Shown here piece by piece: positions 56,801 through 64,000 of a DNA stretch of 64,000 bases. The stretch's first letter is position 1. Each line of letters begins with the position of its first letter. The translations under genes and the position numbers were made by a program. Location: positions 62,001-126,000 of the forward strand of contig ML986613.1 in the NCBI GenBank assembly GCA_010094045.1, in the 5' to 3' direction. The notes under the pieces were generated by a model. It saw only the letters and a program-made list of their open reading frames with translations. It was not told the DNA's origin and did not search any database. This stretch comes from Lojkania enalia. Taxonomy: Eukaryota; Ascomycota; Dothideomycetes; Pleosporales.

Positions 56801-57662
56801 GCCGCGATGTCATCTGGAGTGGCCAGGTGACTAGGTAGGTAGTTGACGACAGCCCTGTTGTTGACGGCCCGTTGACGGAACAGGACCGCCATAATACAGC
56901 CTCAATCCCTCCCGCTGGCCACGAACTGGGATATTTCCTGTATATAGTATATACATACATACATACATACGTACATACATGCATGCATCCAAGCCTCGCT
57001 GCGCGGCGAGCGGTAGTAGGCGGTGGTGGTAACGCGCGGCGAGAGCTGCGAACTGCCAACCGCAACTGCGCATGCGAGCAAGTCGCAGCAGCGGAGAGCC
57101 ACCAGAGGCATCCATCCACGGCGGAGACAGCCCGAGGCCCGGCAGTAATTAGCTGGCCCGCTGTCCGGAAGCCGGCCCTTGCGGTTAGCCCTGTCCCAGG
57201 TGCGCACCAGCTCCGGGCGACCAGCCACACCTGTTCAGTGTTTGGCGGGCGCGCGAATCATCGACGTATGTAAGCAGTCGCTGGGGCACTGGCTGGCCGT
57301 GGCCGCTGCCCCTCAGATTTCCCCTATCCATCCCACTTAAGCGAACAAAACTGTCGCCCGCTTGTCTTTCATCCATTCGTCCCACTCACTCCCCCCCATT
57401 TCCATTCCCATCCTCCCCATCATCATCGCGCACTCACCAGAGCTGGCCGCGTCTGCCCCTCTCCCGACCCCTTCCATCACCGGCGCCCCCGGTGCTATCT
57501 ATCGTATGCCCTGCGAACCGCCGCCACGGAATGAGAGAGAATCGCAGCCAGCCCGCCCAACACACCCCAATTTAACGCCCACGCGCGCTCGGCCGGCTAG
57601 ACAACCGCTGCATCGCCTGCAACACCACGGCCAGCGAGACCAGTAGAGCCCGACCGCCCCCG
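53867..57662. promoter_or_regulatory. 3.8-kb divergent regulatory region, Ras GEF / C2H2 factor
   Basis: A long stretch between two divergent genes, with no supported coding gene. Frames at 55618-56168 and 56430-57230 are GC-driven and unmatched. It contains a C11-type run (about 54941-54953), an A-tract (55004-55020), a 20-T tract (56441-56460) and a tetranucleotide repeat. The last 350 bp is C/T-rich and probably the 5' leader of the transcription factor. Long upstream regions are usual for fungal regulators; no binding sites were assigned. Confidence 0.45.
56951..56990. repeat. (ATAC)n tetranucleotide microsatellite
   Basis: About nine imperfect units of atac/gtac/atgc type. It lies within the long region upstream of the C2H2 transcription factor. 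Confidence 0.85.
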
Positions 57663-60315
57663 ATGCCCTCAGCGGACATGACGCTCGCTTCGGCCAACTC
57701 GTCGCCCGCCGCGGCCCGCAAGACGGGCTCTGTGCCCGAGAAGAAGTACAAGTGCCAGTTCTGCAACCGCGCCTTCAGCCGGAGCGAGCATCGTAGTCGG
57801 CACGAGAGATCGCGTAAGTTGCCTACCCTGATGCGACCAGGTGTGTTTGGGATGCGGGGACTATTTTGATGCGGGTCGGTCGCGAGGCGCGCGCTGCGGG
57901 GAAGACTGTGTTGCTAACTGCCCCTCATCAACAGACACCAAAGAACGTCCCTTCAAGTGCCTCAAGTGCCGGAGCACCTTCGTGCGCCGCGACCTCCTAC
58001 TGCGACATGACCGTACCGTCCACGCGAAAGATGGAGGCGTCCCCCTTCACAGCGAGGTCAAGCGCCGGACCGCAACCAAGGCCCCCGAGGTATCGGCGCC
58101 GGGCCCCTCTAAGCAAGCCATGCCCATTGACACGGCCACGCTTGAGCAGATCGAGGCCAGCAGCGACGGCATGGTCGATATCGAGACAGCTGCGATGCTG
58201 ATGACCAACTTCCACCACAAGGCTATGGCGAGCCAGGAGCCCGAGAGCGCCACAGAGGCGCCCGAGCCCATCATCTCCCCGAACGGGCCTGCACTGCTCG
58301 AGCCCTCGGTCGCATACGCACCCAACGCCGTGGCCTTACCCCAGATGCCGTGGGACTCGATGGTCCCGCATTCCGTCACCGAGCCGAAAGCCCATTCGAT
58401 TTCTTCCAGCTCGGGAGAATCTCATCCTGCCTTCAACAGCGCGAGCGCGCTCAGCTCACACCCACACCAGCTGCCGCCGATCATGGAACGTACAATGTCT
58501 GGAAGTGACACCCTCGCACCCTCGTTTCCTTCGATGAACCAGTCAGGCCCCGTCTCAGGGCTAGGAACGCCCGGGGCCCTTTCACCGTACCCCTCTATGC
58601 TTGGCCCCGTATCGCCGGTTGACTACCGCAGATCACCAGGACCCAGCCAGGCTTTGACAGTGACGAAGGCTCCTCAAATTGAGTCGGACGAACAGTGCGC
58701 GAAGATCTTTGAGAACATCAAGAACTTCGACACGGAGAATGCACTCCTCGACACCTTCCATCTGCCCAGCCTGAACACTTTGAATCGCCTGCTGAAGACG
58801 TACTTTGACCTATTCCATCATCACCTACCATTCTTACATCCAGCATCCTTCCAGCCTACTGAAGTGTCCGCGCCTTTGCTTCTTGCCGTACTCTCTATTG
58901 GTGCTTTATACATTTTTGACCAAGATCAAGCCTACATGCTACATATTGGTTCCAAGGTTCTCGTCAATCAGTTCCTACAGAACAAGGAAAATTTCAGCTC
59001 GCGGAAGTGCCCGCTATGGACAATGCAAAGCACTCTACTCAACATGATTTTCGCCAGCTGGAGTGGGGATCCAAAGGGTCTTGAGTGGGCATGCTCTATT
59101 AAAAGCCTTTTGGCGAATATGGTTGCTGGAAACCGTTACGAGCTCAAGCTCCGTTCAGAGGCGCGCGAGGGCGCACAGCCAAACCACGAAGAGTGGGTTG
59201 AAGACGAGCAGTGTCGACGAACGTACTATGCTGTATACATCTTCTTTGGCCTCCTGACCCTTACTTACAATCATACTCCTGCCATGGGGTTCAATGAGTT
59301 CGACACGCTCGAGTTGCCATCCTCGGAATCCCTCTGGACTATGGAAGTATCCGACGATGATTCCTGGCGCGAGAGCCTGACAGCGTCCAAGATTATCACC
59401 TTCCGCCAAGCCCACGACAATCTTTTCCAAGGAGAACCCGCACGATACAGCGCGTTCGCGACTCGTGTCATGATCAATGCTCTTTTCCTTGAAGTCTGGT
59501 ACCACAAGCGGAGTCCCGAGGCTCTCCAAGACGTCGTGACAGAGTATAAACTCAGACTTGCGCTTGAGACGTGGGAGAAGTCCCTCGAACTCTGCGAACC
59601 TGAAACCGTTGTAGTGCAGCTCAGCGCCCCGCACAAGGGTCATCCGCTTATCTTCAATGCTATGGCATTGTACAGAAATACGCGAGCCCGCTTAGTAGTC
59701 GATTTAAAGTCGATACAAGAAGCGCTTCGTTACCACGATTCGTATGAAGTCGCCGCAGCCATGACAAACGCACGGGACAAAGTCCAGCGATCGCAGGAGA
59801 TGATTAAAGTCATCCAAGAGTGCTTTGATTGCATTGAAGTTGCTGCCGTTCAAGGCATCCGATGGGTCGCTCGCACCTCCGCCACCAACTGGAGCATCGA
59901 ACATCCCTTATCCGGCATGGATTTGATGGTCATTCTCACGCTCTGGCTCTATCGCCTGGAACACGACGATGAGCCTGCCAATGAAGAAGAACTTGCGATG
60001 TACAACAAGCTACGCAATCTGTTTGACGACGACTCTGTGGATGTGTATGGCGCCAAACTAAGCTCTACTGTGGCAAGACTTTGGGGAAGCATGATTGATG
60101 AGGTAGTGGTTTGGGGGTATGTATTTTCCCCATCATTTGCTGCGAGCTTGTCGCTAACATTGTCCAGTATCACTAAGCTTATGGGCGAGGCCTTCAAGCT
60201 CCATTCTCAAGCCCTCGTTGGGTATGAGGATGCTATGTCATCGCGGTCTGGCTCTGCTTCGCCCTCAATGGCTAACGGTGCCGTTCAGGTGTTGGAGATG
60301 CAAGTTGCCTACTAG
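57663..60315 (+). CDS. C2H2 zinc finger / fungal-trans domain transcription factor
   Basis: Three exons, 57663-57813, 57935-60116 and 60168-60315, give 826 aa. Two tandem C2H2 fingers occupy 29-80: finger 1 C31, C34, H47, H51 and finger 2 C59, C62, H75, H80. The first intron (121 nt) splits the codon of His51, so splicing is required to complete finger 1. A TKERPFKC linker joins the fingers. A Ser/Pro-rich region follows to about residue 270. The fungal-specific transcription factor domain then starts near LDTFHLPSLNTLNRLLKTYFDLFHHHLPFLHPASF and covers the centre. The second intron is 51 nt, a multiple of three and free of stops, so its retention would add 17 residues. It acts in the nucleus on RNA polymerase II genes; the target pathway is not evident. 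Confidence 0.9.
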
Positions 60316-61216
60316 GGGTAGCTCTTGCTTACTTTACGAGTGTTATGACCATTTCTTGGCTCTTTTCTATTCTTGTTATCAATTTACACTAGACTGGGCT
60401 TTTACATTTCCGTCTCTTGTCATCTCTCGGTATGTGGGAGCATGGCTTGGAGTTCGGGTACTTCCCTTTTTGACTGCATATCTGGGGTAATCTCATTTCT
60501 TATCTCTTTGGCTTCTACAAGATCGGGGCGATAATGGCGAAACGGAGCGGTCTGGTCCAGTTCCTATACACACATGGGCTCGGGCTCTTTATGCGCAGGC
60601 CTTGGCCTCGACTAATATCTCTTCTATCTCTCTCTTATATCCTGTTTTATGGACCGGTTTTGGTGGCTGGCCCCGTCCGTTTCCTTGTTGCCCTGCTTCT
60701 TCTACAAGCTTGACTCGCTGCACAGCGTAATATTTGTCTCCTCTCTGTTTTATTCCCTTGCTTTCAGTCGAATTTTGGATCTCCTATTGCATATACCATA
60801 GTATCTGATTTAGCTTCTCGTGGAGACAGCGGAGCTAGTTAGTTTGGGGCGAAAGAGCGTATCTGGTGTTATATTTGGTTCTAAAATAGTCCTGTATAAA
60901 TATTCTTATTATGGGGAACAGATCGCACACGTCGAAGACGGTGATAGTGTGACGCAAAGAGTGACAGGCCTGCCCAACTCACCATATCAGCCCTTAGAAG
61001 AATCCTCGCCCATTACCAAGACATGCTATTGTGCACTAATCCATTTTTGGTATAACGCGCTCCTGGACCTCAAAACTGAACTTTTTAGCTTCAGCGAAAT
61101 TTCGAGGGCCAACAGCCCCACAATTTCCACAGCTCACACAGCTCGCAACCGCGTTTCCTGCGCACATCTCTATCAGCTCACTCACTACTACATATCCCCA
61201 ATTGCGGTTGTTCACA
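60316..61216. other. Intergenic, no gene seen
   Basis: 900 bp between the transcription factor stop and nhp2, both on the plus strand. T-rich at first (3' UTR) and then without long open frames. The final 150 bp before the ATG is A/C-rich, probably the nhp2 promoter and leader. Confidence 0.5.
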
Positions 61217-61996
61217 ATGGGCAAGGATAAGTCTGAGAAAAGGGACAAGAAGGAGAGGAAAGAGAAGAAGGAGAAGCGCGCCGAGGTGGACGGCGTGAAG
61301 AAGGAAAAGAAGGACAAGAAGAGGAAGTCTCTCAATAGCCATGTCACAGAAGCTCTAGAAGCGAGGATTGAGAAGTCAGAGTCTCCGGAACCTATCAAGG
61401 CGGACTTGACGGGCGATACGATTATGGGAGATAGCGAAGCACAAGGCGCGCTCGTACCGTTCGCAAATCCATTAGTAGTTGAGCCTAAGGAGCTTAAGAA
61501 AATTCTACGAACAGTCAAGAAATGTAAGTCATCAAATAGCGCGCATTCGGTGTTACATTCTCCTTTAGCTCTTGCAAACATCTAGACCCTTCTAATTCTC
61601 CTCTCTCCAGCCGCCAAAAGCAAAACGCTCCGCCGTGGTGTAAAAGAAGTCGTCAAGGCTCTTCGCAAGTCAGAAACGTCCGCGCCATCCTCCTCCGACA
61701 TCTCAAACCCGCCAGCTGTGACCATCATAGCCGCCGACATCTCGCCCATGGACGTTATCTCGCATATACCCGTACTCTGTGAAGACCACAATATCCCTTA
61801 CATCTACGTCAAGTCACGCGCAGAACTTGGAGAGGCGAGCGCCACGAAGAGACCGACAAGCGTAGTGATGGTTGCGAAGGAGAGAACCATCAAGAAGAGC
61901 AAGGATATCAAAGATGAGGATGTGGCTGAGTTCGAGGAGGCATATGGAGATTTAGTTAAACTGGTGGTAAAAGCGTCAAGGGGACTAAAGAAGTGA
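61217..61996 (+). CDS. nhp2: Nhp2, H/ACA snoRNP L7Ae-type protein
   Basis: Two exons, 61217-61523 and 61611-61996, give 230 aa; the 87-nt intron (gtaagt ... ctccag) joins in phase, giving RTVKK-S-AKSKTLRRGVKEVVKALRK. This is the start of the L7Ae/Nhp2 fold, which continues with VTIIAADISPMDVISHIPVLCEDHNIPYIYVKSR and ELGEASATKRPTSVVMV. Nhp2 binds the kink-turn-like part of H/ACA RNAs and, with Cbf5, Gar1 and Nop10, makes pseudouridines in rRNA; it works in the nucleolus. The Lys-rich N-terminus (about 1-38) is longer than in budding yeast but common in filamentous fungi and acts as a nucleolar signal. The next ATG is inside the domain, so 61217 is the start. Confidence 0.9.
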
Positions 61997-64000
61997 GGGA
62001 CGCCCGCATAAGGCTTGGATTTCTTATCTACATTGTGGGAATCGTATCAAAACGGACGATAGAGTTTGGCGTTAGTAGTTCTTTGGTCACTGTTTCTTAT
62101 TTTGTGAAGATAGCTTGCACGCAAGCTAGTACTATACTCACGTCTTTGCCGGTACTTTGGCATATAGCATTGATAGGTAGCTCGATGAAAAGGTCTATGA
62201 GATGTCGAATATGCACAGCATATCCAACGAAAATAGCTTAGCCACAATTTCCAAAGTTTTTCACGGGCTTGCTAGTGGGATGCAGCGATTGTGAACTTTC
62301 ACGTTAGAGATAATTGGTATTCAATTCAGAGACTTTCTATTACTACCATCCTGATCATCGATGCGATCCGTGAATTTGTGACAATATATAGTTGTATTCT
62401 CTGTAACTTAATCCTCTCATTTCAGGTTTTATATGCCGTTGTCGAAGAATGTTTGTATTCTAACTTATAGAACATTCGCGTTGCTAACGACAAGGTCGAT
62501 CAAGACGAAATTTAGGTAGAATCCTTCCAGTTTCTTGCCGACTTCAGGACTCAGAGTAGACGCCATGGAGTCCATATCATCATTGTTGTGAATTCTCTAT
62601 TCTAAACACGGTTAGGAAGAAAGTTGTCCATTTGTATTTAATCAGGTGCCCGATTAGGTAGGATTAAGATAGAAAGGATAACGAGACATTTCCGACATAG
62701 GCAAACGCTGTAAGAGTACTTCGAAGCTGCGCGTCACTCCACTGCTCCTCACTTGTCAGACACCAATGCCTACAACCCAATATGGCATGTTCAGAAAGAC
62801 TTACTACCATTCTTCAGCTCTTCGACCCTTCCCTAGGGATTTGCACCTCGAAACCAGGTTGCACATGCGCCGTACTTTGTCTCTTCAACTCAATTCATGG
62901 CACAAAATCATTAGTCGTTGCATCAGCGATAAAGCAGCAGTACGCAATACCCTAAAGAGGCAAGTATCATCTATACCGCTCTACCAGCTATTTCTAACCA
63001 GAGCCCTATCAGACCCGGATGTTTCTACCCGAGACTAAGCCTAGCTTTTTCTTGGTCGAACGATGGTATCAACATCTAACCCTACTCTACCAGATAGTAG
63101 CGATGAAGCAGAGAAAGACGGTGTAGGCGGGCTTAGCATGCGGACGAAAGCGCTAAGGGATCTTTTGCCACGGTTGAAAAGACTGAGGGGATTGGGGGTT
63201 GAGATTTAATTTCCAAGTTTGGATTTCGAATGAAGATGAATCGTGGACTAGTCCGCCGGCTATGAGTGGGGATGATCTTGTAAGCCAGTCTTCTTTCACC
63301 GCTGGTTCCTTAGTACTATGAATGTGTGACTGATGTGGTTATAGAGGATCATGTTGTCTGTTCTCCCGGCCGATAGTTGAATCCGAGCGCTGCGTCCCTG
63401 GGGCCCGGCTGTGGAGGATTCATCTCAAGCGGTTCCGGATGATCTGCCTACGGTTCCGCAGAGCTTGGAGTATATTTGTTGGGATGATAAAACGAGATGT
63501 ACATATAAGACCAAACGAACAGGTGGGGAAACCAAAATTCTAGCTTGTGAGCCACCGAGGGAGGTCAGGGAAGGGACAAGGAAGGACTGGACACATCAAA
63601 GAATCTTGGATTATTGATATAAGAATAATTATGTCTGGGCTTGATGGAGTGGGTAGACAAAGGCCTACGTCTTTGCATACTTGGAGACAACTCCGTCTCA
63701 GACTCTACACTTATATAAACCCCACTTCAACAAGCGACCAAACACGTTAACGACATGCATCGTCATTCTAACACCAACACAATCTCCCCTGCGAACCAAC
63801 CAATCCCGTCTATACCCCACAATCCACCCATAACTCCCGAAAGCAAACTTGTCACAAGACACCGTACCCAGCTCGCGCCCCTCTCCACCTGAAACCCCTG
63901 AAACCCCCGAAACCTGCCCAGTCGGACCATCCACCATCCGACTCCGCTGCCGGTAGGCGATGCGGGGCGCGGCATTGCAGATTTGAAATCGGAGGGATCT
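61997..64000. other. Terminal region, mostly without supported genes
   Basis: 2 kb with few coherent frames apart from the doubtful gene at 62766-63038. A 48-codon frame (about 63064-63210) reads DSSDEAEKDGVGG and ALRDLLPRLKRLRGLG and may be a further exon of that gene. The last 250 bp is C-rich on the plus strand and may be the 3' part of, or leader to, a gene outside the window. Confidence 0.4.
62766..63038 (+). CDS. Hypothetical small basic protein, exon structure unresolved
   Basis: An ATG-started frame of 90 codons. Its first two thirds look protein-like and amphipathic: FRKTYYHSSALRPFPRDLHLETRLHMRRTLSLQL, then SWHKIISRCISDKAAVRN. It is basic, with Tyr/Arg-rich features reminiscent of small mitochondrial assembly proteins. 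A short downstream frame (63064-63210, DSSDEAEKDG...) is preceded by a good branch site and acceptor (catctaac ... ctaccag at about 63083-63091), so the gene may have a second exon. A matching donor was not found with confidence. No family is recognised, and it may not be a gene. Confidence 0.35.
   Translation: MPTTQYGMFRKTYYHSSALRPFPRDLHLETRLHMRRTLSLQLNSWHKIISRCISDKAAVRNTLKRQVSSIPLYQLFLTRALSDPDVSTRD

Noticed and set aside
56430..57230. 266-codon minus-strand frame
   Set aside because: Starts and ends in simple repeats (tetranucleotide and poly-T coded residues), Arg/Ser/Ala-biased, unmatched.
1..64000. Search for CRISPR arrays, intact transposons, prophage or viral genes
   Set aside because: No regular spacer-repeat array, transposase, reverse transcriptase or capsid-like frame was noticed.

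Overview
This window is nuclear DNA of a filamentous ascomycete (Pezizomycotina). The evidence is short introns (mostly 46-100 nt) with GTANGT-type donors, CTAAC/CTGAC branch sites and NAG acceptors; a eukaryotic tRNA-Arg interrupted next to its anticodon; and conserved genes typical of this group (LDB19 arrestin, S. pombe-type SIN protein Cdc14, SRP9-21, Alb1, Utp8, DUF1308, a C2H2 plus fungal transcription-factor-domain regulator). The class cannot be fixed from sequence reading alone. The exon models come from reading splice signals and checking reading phase; no search was run.

Layout. 1-12.4 kb is a conserved housekeeping block: tRNA-Arg(ACG), a membrane-anchored ubiquitin-specific protease (-), alb1 (+), elg1 (-) and utp8 (+), arranged as divergent pairs. 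12.4-17.3 kb is poor in genes and partly decayed: a broken copy of an aromatic-acid-exporter-like membrane protein and an unrecognised two-exon gene. 17.3-20 kb holds srp9 (-) and a DUF1308 gene (+) in divergent orientation. 20-33 kb is more accessory: a secreted Kex2-type repeat precursor (21.6-22.3 kb), an F-box protein and a four-pass membrane protein in tight tandem (-), cdc14 (+), an unrecognised multi-exon membrane protein (-), and a HeLo-like/transmembrane/Cys-tail protein (+). 33.7-35.1 kb is a PAP2-type membrane enzyme. 35-39 kb has no convincing gene but several microsatellites. 39.4-49 kb carries an LDB19-type arrestin (+), an F-box-like/DUF7730-like gene (+), a short assembly gap in a poly-T tract, a conserved small secreted protein (-) and a GH16 glucanase with a GPI signal (-). 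50.3-53.9 kb is a CDC25-type Ras exchange factor (-). After 3.8 kb of non-coding DNA comes a C2H2/fungal-trans transcription factor (57.7-60.3 kb) and then nhp2 (61.2-62.0 kb).

Functional themes. Ribosome and RNP biogenesis is over-represented (alb1, utp8, nhp2, srp9, tRNA). Signalling and protein turnover come next (Ras GEF, Cdc14/SIN, USP, arrestin adaptor, F-box proteins). No biosynthetic cluster, CRISPR array, intact transposon or virus was recognised. The best candidate for something undescribed is the secreted precursor at 21575-22291: a six-cysteine N-terminal domain followed by a ladder of dibasic-bounded short peptides, nearly all with an N-glycosylation sequon. The HeLo-like protein lacking NTPase and kinase domains (29947-31192) is second.
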